A stretch of 64,000 nt of DNA from Hortaea werneckii (taxonomy: Eukaryota > Ascomycota > Dothideomycetes > Mycosphaerellales > Teratosphaeriaceae): NCBI GenBank assembly GCA_037044905.1, contig JBAOKB010000105.1:186001-250000 (forward strand), in the 5' to 3' direction. The notes below the pieces were generated by a model that searched no databases, was not told where the DNA came from, and was given only the letters and a program-made list of their open reading frames with translations. Position 1 is the stretch's first letter. Each line of letters starts with the position of its first letter. Position numbers and translations under genes: made by a program. Below, one piece after another: positions 45,200 to 54,803 of the stretch.

Positions 45200-48100
45200 T
45201 CACCGTCCATAAGTCCCCAGCCTAGCCAAAATATCCTGCATATTGACGTTGCCACCCGAGCTACCCGGTCTGGGACCTGCACTCCCACTGCCGCCTGGCA
45301 CCTGTGCGTGCGGATGCGGTTGCGGCGTCGGCTGTTGCTGCTGCTGCTGCTGTTGCTGCTGTAACATACCGACGATGGCTGGATTTTGCTGGAGAGCGGC
45401 TAGAGCGGCTTGTTGTTGCTGCTGATGTTGCTGTTGCTGGGGATTGGAAGAGGCCTGAGGGATTGTTCATCGCGGAGAGTAAGCTTTGCAAGCCGCTTGG
45501 ATCGAGGGAGGAGATGAGGGACTGCAAGTTCGGAGGAGGCATTGCCGGGGGAGGTTGCTGAGGCTGTGGCGGTGGTGGAGCGGGGACGTAAGCGGGTTGC
45601 GGAGGGTATCCGGGAGGAGGTTGTGAGGGGTGTCCGTATGCCTGAACCGACGGTGGCGGGAGTGGTTGCTGGCCAGGAAATCCGGCAAATTGAGGCGGAA
45701 GAGAGGGCGGAGGTTGCGGCGGTGGAGGGAGACCGTATTGCGGTGCGTTTCCAGCGTAGCTGCTATAGCTTGGCGTTGAAGGTGGCGCCAACGCATAAGA
45801 ATTCTTCGCCCTCAATACAAGCTCCACGCAAATCTGCGGATCCAGATGATGGTAGTCTTCGAATTTGACATTATTTTGGCCTCCGCGTCGATCAAAGATG
45901 CGCAGTCCTATCTTGCCAGTATCTTGATTCGTGCGGGTAAGTCGACTTACAGCCGTAACGCCTTCGACAATTTGACGTCTGATCACGGCCTGCTCGTCAA
46001 GACGAGGGCTGAGAAGGAGAACATCGACGCGAACCCCGCGGGTCGAGAACGCCCTCTCGACCCAGCTTATGAAGTCGCGGTTGAGAGCGTCGAGGACGAT
46101 AATCTGTACATCGGGCACATCTCGCGGTTGGCGGCGCGGCAGAGGTAAATCGTCATCTTCGCTCCTTCTCGGACTGGGGCTTCTATATCTTCCACCCCGT
46201 CCGTAGTCTGGGCTTCGATCCCTGTACCCTCGATCGCCGTAGCCTCTTCCACCATACCGGGGCGGGCTAGGGCTCCTGAATCCACCACTTCCCTGCCTAG
46301 AATATCCGCCATGACTCCTCCGCCCCTCTCACTTGTATAACGATCCACGTTCGAAGAGGGCTTCCCGCGGCCAAAATCCGGCGACCTCGACCGTCTCGGA
46401 TGACGTTGCGGCTGTTGGCCGCTCGGCACCTTGTTCTTCTGAGGCTTCGACACTTCGAGATGGACGCGCTTCTCGCGGATCTTAACCCCTTGCTCACCAT
46501 TCAAAGCGCGCGAACAATCTTCCGACCTAAGGAATTGCACGAAGCCGTAAGCCTGCTTGATACTAATCTGCGCCAACTCGCCATACGGGTGGAAGACGTG
46601 GAAGATGTCGCGCTTCGTGACCTTCTCAGAGCTGAGGTTGCCAACGAAAAGTCGCGAGCCAGTGGGAAATTGCTCCCAGCGGCCTTCGCTGACGTATCCG
46701 CGCTCGGCTTCGATGAAGGCATCGTATTTCTTTTGGACTTCAGCGTTCCAAGGGCGATCTTCTGGACTGGGTATTTGCCCAGCAGCTAGTTTCCATTCGC
46801 GTCTAGACTCTATAGGCGTGTTAGAAGCACTTAGACTAGCACTGTAGGATTGGGCGGAAGTGTAGGGAGTTTGTGTTTGTTGTTGAAGGGCAACAGCGAG
46901 ATTGGTGCTATCAGATGTGGCTGACGTAGAGAGGGTCTGCTGCTGCTGCTGCTGTTGCTGCGGCTGCTGTTGGCCGAAGCCGGTATCACCGGATATTGAC
47001 TGCTGGTAGATCTGCTGGGGCTGCTGAGGCTGCTGCTGCTGCTGGCTGGTGGTAGGGCTGCCGGCGCTCGCGTCGGTATTATATGAGGTCTCGGTGGCGG
47101 CGGGGACGCCGTTTCCGGAAGGGGCGAAGTTCCCACCGACGGCGGACTGTCCGAACGTGGTCGAATCGGACGAGTATATCGAGGGAACGGAGTCCTGCGA
47201 GGCCGAATTGGCGGCATTGCCTTGACTGTTGGCTCGATCGCCCCCGCCTTGCTGCTGGGATTGTTGCTGTTGTTGGGGTTGATAAGCAGAATGAACAGCG
47301 TGCGGGTGGTAATCCCGAATATGTTGGGAATGCACGTAATTTGGGTTGATGAGCGGCTGCTCCTGCGGTGGCGGACGTGCCGGAAGACCATTGGGTGGGG
47401 CGTTAAGGCTTGATGAAGCTGCAGACGCTCCTTCTACACCAGGTGGCGGGGGCTGTTCTTGAGCTTGGGAAGGTGTATACTGGCCAACGCCATTGGTAGG
47501 GGCAGTAGCGGCGGTGGCGGCGGCATTGGAATCAGCAGCAGGAGGGCCCTGCAAAGTGGCAAGGAGGGAATCGACATCTACACCACCATTACCAGCAGGT
47601 GCGCCTGACGGCTGCTGTTCATTTTTGACTTGATCCGTGGCAGTGGAGAAAGTGTCAGGAACGACACCATTTTCTGACGGCGGCTCTGCTGCGGCATGAT
47701 TGGACACATAGGTATTAGATGGAATTGGCAATTGTTCGGAGGCGGCGTCAGGCTCGAGTGGGGCTTGGGCTTCGAGACGGGAGGTGGTGTTGTTGTTGTC
47801 TTGGTATGAGGCCTGGTTTGAAACTTGCAGGGGCTGAGAGGTGGAGGTGTCATGAAGGTTGACGTTCATGTTGGTATCCTGCGCGTTGCTATCTGTAGAT
47901 GTGGCGGCTCCTTCCCCATTCGTGGTTTGTCCGGTAGTTCCTTCCTGGGCAGGTGCGGTCACCTGATCATCCGTGCTTGTGATAGTGGACTGCGCCTGCG
48001 CTTGCTGCTCTTCTCCATTCTGCTGCTGCTCCTGCTGCTGCTCTTGCTCCTGCTGCTTCTCATTTGGGTCCCGCCAGAAGTCCGGCCTCACCTCAGTATT

Positions 48101-48286
48101 GTGCATCGCCGGATCGGCCATATGCTTTTCCACTTGATTGTGATCTACGTCCATCTGGAGCTCTAACAGCGGGATCGTGGTCGGGGCGGGAAAGTGAATG
48201 GGCTTAGGTGAGGCCGGGCTCAAGGTAGCGGGCTCGCTACGATTGAAGGGTTCCTCAGGTGGCTCAGACGGACGGTTCGAGTTCAT
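45200..48286 (-). CDS. NAB3: RNA-binding transcription termination factor Nab3, frameshifted in this sequence
   Basis: Nab3 pairs with Nrd1 to end transcription of short non-coding RNAs in yeast. About 1,028 residues. The N-terminal 500 residues are Gln/Ser/Ala/Pro-rich and disordered, with polyglutamine runs. The RRM lies at about 540-620: RNP2 RLFVGNLSSEKV and RNP1 QAYGFVQFLRS. An Arg-Ser-Gly-Tyr region follows (RSPSPPRYGGRGYGDRGYRD), then a conserved domain PDVQIIVLDALNRDFISW ... IFDRRGGQNNVKF also found in yeast Nab3, then a Pro/Gln-rich tail with a run of ten Gln, ending ILARLGTYGR. The frame changes twice: near 46313-46321 (-1) inside the glycine-rich part and at 45458-45460 (+1, CCC in coding sense). 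The two cancel in length. The polyQ tail parallels the low-complexity prion-like tail of yeast Nab3. Confidence 0.88.
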
Positions 48287-48670
48287 CGATGATATCTCAG
48301 TGAGCGCTCATGTGCGCCGGAGAGCAGACAGGGAGGGTATGGGTGGCGAGTGGAGGCTTTGGGTCATGCTCAAGTCAGTGGGGGAGGCCTCGAAATCAAG
48401 TGGATGCGTGGATGGAGATGTGGGTAAGGGGGAATCAAGCGCTCTGTCGAGGACCAGGGCAAGACGGGCAGACAGCGACGTGGGTGCTGCTGCTGCGACT
48501 ATGCAAGTGACGGCTTGCTAGGATGGGCAAACGACAGATGCAACAGACGCAAGGGTGACAAGGTGGACGGGTGATGATGGGTGTGGCAATCAAAACATAC
48601 GCCGGCTTTGCGCGCAGACTGCTTGGATGGAGATGGGCAGATGGAGAGGTGGATTTGCGCGGGCGCGCGA

Positions 48671-48702
48671 CTGGCTGACTGGCTGACTGGCTGACTGGCT
48701 GG
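48671..48702 (+). repeat. Four tandem copies of CTGGCTGA
   Basis: Four consecutive 8 bp units, the last ending in G, about 385 bp upstream of the NAB3 ATG, likely in its promoter or leader. Confidence 0.9.
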
Positions 48703-49073
48703 TTGGGGTGGATGGGCTGTTTGGGACCTGACTTTTGATAGGCTTGATGGGGTTGGGATGCCTGGATGGGGAGAATTAAGCTGGAGCTGAACGAATGACA
48801 GGTCGCGGTGATGCAGAAGGATGTGGACAAGGTGATGCTGGATGGCGACGGGACAGAAGGGATGGCGGGGTGGAAAGCGTGAAATGGTGATGAAGGTTTT
48901 GCTCAAAGATGGGTATGAATGATGCAACGGGCGGCGGGCGCACAGCAACACTGGACTGGACGTGGACGGACCTTCACACACACCATTTGCGAACGAAGCA
49001 CTTGCCTGATCTAGACCATTGCGCCGGCTCCTCCGCTCACCGATCAACATTGATGAGCCCGGTGTGGGGATCA

Positions 49074-49101
49074 CGGTGCAGTTGGTGCAGTTGGTGCAGT
49101 C
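49074..49101 (+). repeat. Three tandem copies of a 9 bp unit (GGTGCAGTT)
   Basis: Three nearly perfect units about 330 bp before the ICT1-like ATG. No function known. Confidence 0.8.
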
Positions 49102-49425
49102 GGTCTGTAGATGATTAATAATGGTTTACCTGATGGAGTCAGTACTAGTAATGTCGTCCTCATCAACATCTGCCCTGCAGGTTGGGCCGAGCTGGGTGGG
49201 CAGCTTGGACTAGGAGGTACTGTACTATGTATCTACGCCGCTCACAAGCTGATTCCGCCAACAACAATCCCAATCTCGGGCAAATACTCGACTGGGAGAA
49301 CGTACGCCCGTACAGGATCTAGGTACATACACCTCCTTGTTACGATCCCAACGTTACCACATTAAATACCTCGTGGCTTCTCACCCCCTCTTCCTCGTGA
49401 CTCCGCTGCTGCACCTCCAAAGGCA

Positions 49426-50103
49426 ATGCTCCGCAATGTGAGGCTGCTACGCAACGCCAGAGCACCATCGTCTCCGCAGTTTTGGTGGAGGAGCTATGCA
49501 GCCAGCAGCAAGCGAGGCGGAGATGCGACTGAGGAGGAGCTCGACGCGGCCAGGAAATGGCTCGCGCAGCTCGATCCCGACACCATTCCCCGTAGCATCT
49601 GTGATATCAGTTTCAGTCGCTCGAGCGGGCCAGGCGGTCAGAATGTGAACAAGTACGCTGCCACGCCATCATGCGCTCCCCTCGTCTCGAGGTGCCCATC
49701 GCCCACCCCTGTACTGTAGCTCCGACAGCTGATCGCGTCTCACCCCTTCCAGAGTCTCCTCCAAAGCTACCGTCCGCATCCCCACCTCCTCCATCCTGCC
49801 TCTCCTCCCTCCACTGCTCCGCCCACACATCTTGGCCTCGCGCTACCACGCTGCCAAGTCGTCGGAGCTTGTCATCCAAGCCGACGACTCTCGAAAGCAG
49901 ACGGAAAATGTCAACTCGGCCTTTCGGAGATTGCACGAACTGATTACAGATGCTGGAAGGCAAGCCGTCCCAGGCGAAACAAGCCCAGAGCAGACGAAAC
50001 GGGTCGCCGAGCTGCAGAAGGCTGAGGCTGCCAGGAGAAGAAAGATGAAAGAGTTCCAGAGCAAGAAGAAAGCGGCGAGGAGAGGCGGTGGAGAGATGAC
50101 TGA
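49426..50103 (+). CDS. Mitochondrial peptidyl-tRNA hydrolase, ICT1/Pth4-like
   Basis: Codon-independent release factor that frees stalled mitochondrial ribosomes. Exons 49426-49652 and 49753 onward with a 100 bp intron (GTACGC...TTCCAG). The N-terminus is Arg-rich without acidic residues (MLRNVRLLRNARAP), fitting a mitochondrial presequence. The catalytic GGQ lies in SRSSGPGGQNVNK, immediately before the intron, continuing VSSKATVRI as in the family. The basic C-terminal tail (EAARRRKMKEFQSKKKAARRGGG) is the ribosome-binding end. The expected stop is missing in the strict frame, which stays open to 51031 and runs antisense to the next gene. A one-base loss near 50093 would give Asp-Asp-stop at 50101-50103, so I set the end there. 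Length would then be about 190-195 residues, close to ICT1. Confidence 0.82.
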
Positions 50104-50461
50104 TACCGCTCCGCTGATTGAATTGCCTTGGCCTCTACCTACAGTAACGACTATGAGCTTGTCGCCACATTTGGGGTTGAATGTGGAAGCCTCTCGCGAG
50201 GTTGAATTACAGCTTCGATCAGTTGGCAAGCATCAAAGTGGCGCAAGAAAGCGCCAATTACCGCAACCGGGGTCACTGGGTGCTTGGGGAGGCAAGGTGC
50301 GCTGGAAAAGAGAAGCAAAATCCCGGCCAAAAGAAGCACCGAATCTGGCTCCAGGCACCAATAGACGGAGAAGTGATAGAGAGAAAAGAGACAGAGAGAA
50401 AATCGAATTGAAACATCCCAACCTTGCTATCTCAGTCATCATCATTCAATACCATCATTCG
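50104..50461. other. Intergenic, convergent 3' ends
   Basis: Between the inferred ICT1-like stop and the 3' end of the quinolinate phosphoribosyltransferase gene. The + frame here is open but shows no conserved sequence. Confidence 0.45.
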
Positions 50462-51405
50462 TCAGGTCTCTGCAGACTCGCCGCTACCCGCTTTACCATT
50501 CGTACTCTGCTTCGGCACCACCTTAAGCGAGAAATCGACGTGCTTCGTGCCCTGGTGGATGCTACTCGAGCTGATCACATCGATATCGTCGCACACGTAA
50601 TCCGCCACGTTGTCCTCGGTCAAGCCGCCGGAGACCTCGACGAGATACTTGCCTCGGCCCCAGCGCTCCTTGAGATTCCTCGAGGCGGTCGCCACGCCCG
50701 CCGGCGTGAAATTGTCCAGCATGACGACGTCGGCGCCGGCTTGGATCGCCGTATCGGCTTCTGCTTCGCTCTGACACTCCACCTCGACCTTGACCGCGAA
50801 CCCCGCAGCGGCCTTTGCGGCAGCCACGGCGGAAGCGATACTGCCGCCACACGCCCAGATGTGGTTGTCCTTGAGCATCGTCATGGCGCTGAGGTCCTGC
50901 CTGTGCGGATCACAGCCCCCGATCAACATGCCGTACTTCTCCACCAACCTGAACCCGGGCGTAGTCTTGCGCGTGCCGGCCAGCGTATTCTTATAACCCG
51001 CCTTCCGGAGCAACGACAGCAGAGAATGTGACTTGCTCGCGATCCCCGAGCACCTGGACAGAGTGTTCAAAGCGACCCGCTCGCCTAGCAGGACACAGCG
51101 AACGGGACCCCGGACGGTAGCGATATGCTGCTTTGCCTGCTTGCCCACCTCGTCCCCTTCTTGGCATGCCATTCTACCGTGCAATCGAGCTGGCGGAAGA
51201 CTTCGTCGAAGAACGGCACGCCGGCTAAGACGCCCTGGCTCTTGGCGAGGAGTCGCGCTTCTACGGGCGATTCGCCCACGACGAAACCTCCGTAGTCGAA
51301 GGAAGGCGTGTCCTCTTCCAGCCACAGCGAGATGGTCTTCTTCCAGGACGGTGGGAGGAGGTGGGCAGGGTTACCGTGGGCAGGCGCGCCCTCAGTGGTC
51401 GGCAT
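50462..51405 (-). CDS. BNA6: Nicotinate-nucleotide pyrophosphorylase (quinolinate phosphoribosyltransferase)
   Basis: Makes nicotinate mononucleotide from quinolinate and PRPP, the last committed step of de novo NAD synthesis. From the ATG at 51405 (MPTTEGAPAH) the protein runs about 314 residues. N-terminal blocks WLEEDTPSFDYGGFVVGE and VEWHAKKG are followed by the core: RVALNTLSRCSGIAS, AGTRKTTPGFRLVEKYGMLIGGCDPHR, LKDNHI, VEVECQSEAEAD, GADVVMLDN and VEVSGGLTEDNV, all typical of the NadC family, with the Arg/Lys residues in AGTRKTTPG and the EVEC/DN acids forming the active site. The frame changes once, at 51154-51157, where a run of four C on the + strand should probably be five. An in-frame TTG further upstream is not preferred. 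Confidence 0.92.
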
Positions 51406-51844
51406 GTCGATTGATGAACCTAGCTGCACAGCACTGCGGACTTGTTGGGTCAACCAAGCAATTTGCCCTAGCAGTTTCTTGAAGCAATGCCGGTGGGATT
51501 AGTATCTACTATGTATCTACAGTGGTAAGTTGCAGCTGTGTCACTACTGATGGACAGCGCTATCGGCTCCCGCCTTATCTCCGTTCCGGCCGAGGACAAA
51601 GTAGAATGCTTGACATCACGCACCCATTTGCAACAACATACACACTCTATCACAATTTGACCTCAATTCGGACATGGTCCGCTATGTACATCGCGCACAC
51701 GCCTACTTCCCGCGTCCAGCCTCTGTGTCATCATTCTACCACATCCCGTTTTTCTGATCCCACCAGCTGGTCGACTTCCCTCCAGCTCCTATTCCAGTCG
51801 CCGCCTCACTCGCGAAAGTCCCCACCTTGGCCCTTAACACAAGC
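51406..51844. other. Intergenic
   Basis: Promoter of the quinolinate phosphoribosyltransferase gene and the 3' region of the secreted-protein gene, both leftward. No gene seen. Confidence 0.5.
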
Positions 51845-52836
51845 TCAAGCACCAGTATAAATGACTGAGTAGGCCAGGCCGTGCTTCTTCAGCACAAGGG
51901 CTTCGCCTTCTTGCTCGGAATCACCAGAGTCGCAGCCCGTGAAAGTACCCCGGAACAGCGTCGCAGTATTGTATGCCGATAGGTAGCCCTTCTGCCCCTG
52001 GGCGACCGAGTAGCCCTCGGTGACCGACGTGCTGGTCGATTCGGTGAAGTCCTGACCAAAAGTCGTGCTGACCTCGAACTGAGAGCATCATGTTATCCTG
52101 TGTCTCTTTGTTGCTTGCGCGAATGGATTCCTAGAGACTTGAAAGAAAGGCAGGCAGGGGTCAAACTTACAATTCCCTCGATTCCACCCCCAGCCGAGAC
52201 AGAGTAGGAAGTCGTCATAGATTCGGTATGCTGCTCGCTAATTTCAATAGAGCAGCCAGGCGAATCGGCGGCGTTCGTGCAGTCAATAATGTTGGAGACT
52301 TGGACGGAAGGCGAGTAGCTCGGCTCCTGACTCTCGATGTTGAAGCCGGAGCACGACGGGTTCTTCTTAGCCAGTCTCTTCGTGAGGGTTCCACCATGAG
52401 GGTAGACGGTCAAGCCTACAGCATCACCCCCGGCGTTCATGGCGACACAAGAGTCGTTGTCGATGAGGGTCGCGAAGACCGCACCAGGGCCGCTGGGCGG
52501 ACAAGTCTGATCCTGCGTGAACGCGAGCATCATATCGCTATAGGTCGCGTCGCGGGACTTGGCGTAGTAAGGTGTGTCATCCGGGGCGTGAGCGTCTTCG
52601 CAGGAGTAGTAGTCGTAGCCTTCATCGACAGTCCCCGAAGTTGCGTAGACGCAAACCGTGCGCAGCCCCTGCGTACAGTCCGGGTCTGAGTAGTAACCGA
52701 CTTGGGTGATGTACTCGTAGCCCTCGCTGGTGGTAGTGTCACATTCCTCAGCGCCATCGCGGGCAACGAGGGCGAGCGGTGAAGCATGCACCGTCGAGGC
52801 AGCCATTGCGGCTGTGAGTATCAACTGTGGGAGCAT
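51845..52836 (-). CDS. Secreted Cys-containing protein of unknown function
   Basis: Exons 52836-52171 and 52078-51845 with a 92 bp intron (GTAAGT...CTCAG, phase 0) give 299 residues. A clear signal peptide (MLPQLILTAAMAASTVHA) is followed by SPLALVARD, which may be a short pro-segment. About nine Cys lie in the first exon, and one more in the second (GTFTGCDSG). The part across the splice is rich in alternating Ser/Thr and hydrophobic residues (ESMTTSYSVSAGGGIEGI and DFTESTSTSVTEGYSV), a pattern seen in amphipathic beta hairpins of aerolysin-like pore-forming folds, though also in other beta-rich proteins. I recognise no family with certainty. It is unbroken, unlike its neighbours. It may be an effector-like or defence secreted protein; this is inference only. 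Confidence 0.75.
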
Positions 52837-52936
52837 GTCGGCAGGGCTGGCGGGTTTCTTTGATCTTGGGGCAGGATTGACGATTGTCGCTGTGTAGTGA
52901 TGATGAGTTTTCCTGCTGAACGGTAGTCGAAGGAGG

Positions 52937-52944
52937 TTTATATA
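52937..52944 (-). promoter_or_regulatory. TATA box of the secreted-protein gene
   Basis: The minus strand reads TATATAAA about 100 bp before the ATG at 52836, a suitable distance for a fungal gene with a short leader. A strong TATA box fits regulated rather than constitutive expression. Confidence 0.55.
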
Positions 52945-54207
52945 TGCTTCACTTGAAAAGAAGGCGATGGCTAAATTCCGTTGACGTTGCTAGACAAGAG
53001 CCTCACTCGAGACGATTTGAAGTGACGCTCGTCATACCGCTCCACTGCCAAAGCACTGACTGTTGGTAAAGTTGTCTTTGCCATAAACCAGATATCCACT
53101 CGAACGTGTTGGTATTACTGGGAAGGTAGTCCTCAGGGACGAATAATGGGTCCCTTCATGGGCTTGAGGCGTTCTGGTTGGGTAGGCAGGTGCGTCATTG
53201 TTGCAGTGCGATGGAATCGATCCCTGCTCGTATAGCCATTTGTAGAAGTACTTGAGACGACAGCGAAATGAAGCTCGCCATACTACTCCACAGTGATGGA
53301 GTCCGATGGTCAGTAGGATGCTGGCTACAAAGCGCGATGGATGCTGCTTGCTATGTTGGTGTTTTGGAGAGGAGCATCGGCTTCACCGGTGATCGGGCCG
53401 CTGTGGTGATCAACGTTGGGGTATTTCCAATTAAATGGTGTTGAAGGGATCCAAAGATCCACATGGATGTAGATGAATGGCCTGTGGTCCGGTTGACATG
53501 TCCACTCCGAGACACTCCCGTACCTCAGCTGTAAAGCCGTCCACGAGGAAGCAGTCCCGAAAACATAACCCGGCTCTATAGGGACGCACTCAGTTGTCTT
53601 CGAGGTTGATGTCGGTTGGGCGTTGCTGTACTATTTTTTCCCTTTCAGAAGCGCGATCACCTCGGAAGGATTGCAACGAGAGATGGCGCGAAACGTTGGC
53701 TACTGAGCACGTTGCACTCGTGTGCCAGAAGCGCATACTTGGAGGAAAGAATCGACCGCAGTCTCTGCGGACGCTCAATCTGGTTGTCACGATGAATTGA
53801 TTCATCAGACTGTTGGTCGTCTGCAGCAGCGACAAAAGTGGTGATGTTGCGGCATTGAGAAGTGACCTCAAGCAAGGTCACAGCAGCCGAAATTCCTTCG
53901 CGCAAGGCAGGGCTTCAGCCGCAGACCCTCATAGCAGACCTCAAGCGATCACCTCACCGCCCCTGCAGACGATGCGGGTCTGTGTTAGAGTCTGTGTTAG
54001 GATACAAAAGCAAGCCAAAGGCAATGATCAAATCGTTGAGAAAAAATGTCTGTCTCCAGCCTACTACCATCGCTGAATGACCTTGCAATGAAGCTCGGTT
54101 CTAACTGATGACACACACTTCCACAGGCAAGTGCCACCAGCATACATACAGTAGGTCAGTACTAGTGGCCAGTAACGATAGAAGTGGCAGCGTGCCTCAA
54201 ATGGAAT

Positions 54208-54234
54208 ATCATCATCATCATCATCATCATCATC
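54208..54234 (+). repeat. ATC microsatellite, nine units
   Basis: Nine uninterrupted ATC units in the gene-free region downstream of FKS1. Confidence 0.95.
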
Positions 54235-54803
54235 AAACTCGAAGTCTCAGTTGATGCCAATAGAATATACATGACCTACAACATTGATCAATTCACCTCA
54301 AACAAAAAGCACGCAGCTTGGGAACAGTTCTCAGGTACTAGTAATAATAAGCAAAACAAGTCTGAATTTTCCTTCCTTTGGTTGAAAAGATATATATTTG
54401 CACAGGGACGAGGAGTCCCACAATGAAAAGACATACACACACACAGTGTCCATTGTTGATTTCGCATCTTTTCGAATTTGTCTTGTTCCGTTTCCTTAAT
54501 CTATCAAATTTGAGGACAACCCCAAAATAACTCCTTTCCCTTTCCTCCCCCTCCCTTGCTGTATAATAAAGACGAAGCTCTCAGGGCAGAAAAACAGGCA
54601 AGCAAAAAAAGACATGCGCCCGGGTAATGCAATGCCTTGGGGAAGGAATTACATCTCCTTCTCATTATTCCTGCCACGCTTCCATGCATGCGGTCTTTTT
54701 TTGTTATTTTATCGCTTCAAATAATGTTGTTGTTACAAATCGTAGAGAATGTCATTCTTGAGCTGGGTGGAGTCAAGCTCGTTTGAGCCGTTAGGCGCGC
54801 CGT

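Larger units (their letters stand above)
48287..49425. other. 1.1 kb intergenic, divergent promoters of NAB3 and ICT1-like gene
   Basis: G-rich on the + strand, with two short tandem repeats listed separately. Antisense frames here are Ser/His/Pro-rich and repetitive; I do not consider them genes. Confidence 0.5.
52837..54803. other. 2 kb intergenic
   Basis: Promoter of the secreted-protein gene and 3' region of FKS1. No gene found; short frames at 53590-53905 overlap on both strands and have no likeness to known proteins. Contains an ATC microsatellite and a TATA box, both listed. Confidence 0.5.

Noticed and set aside
30522..51405. Repeat-induced point mutation or pseudogenisation of the middle region
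   Set aside because: RIP causes C-to-T changes and stop codons, not single-base indels. GC content and codon use stay normal and catalytic motifs are intact.
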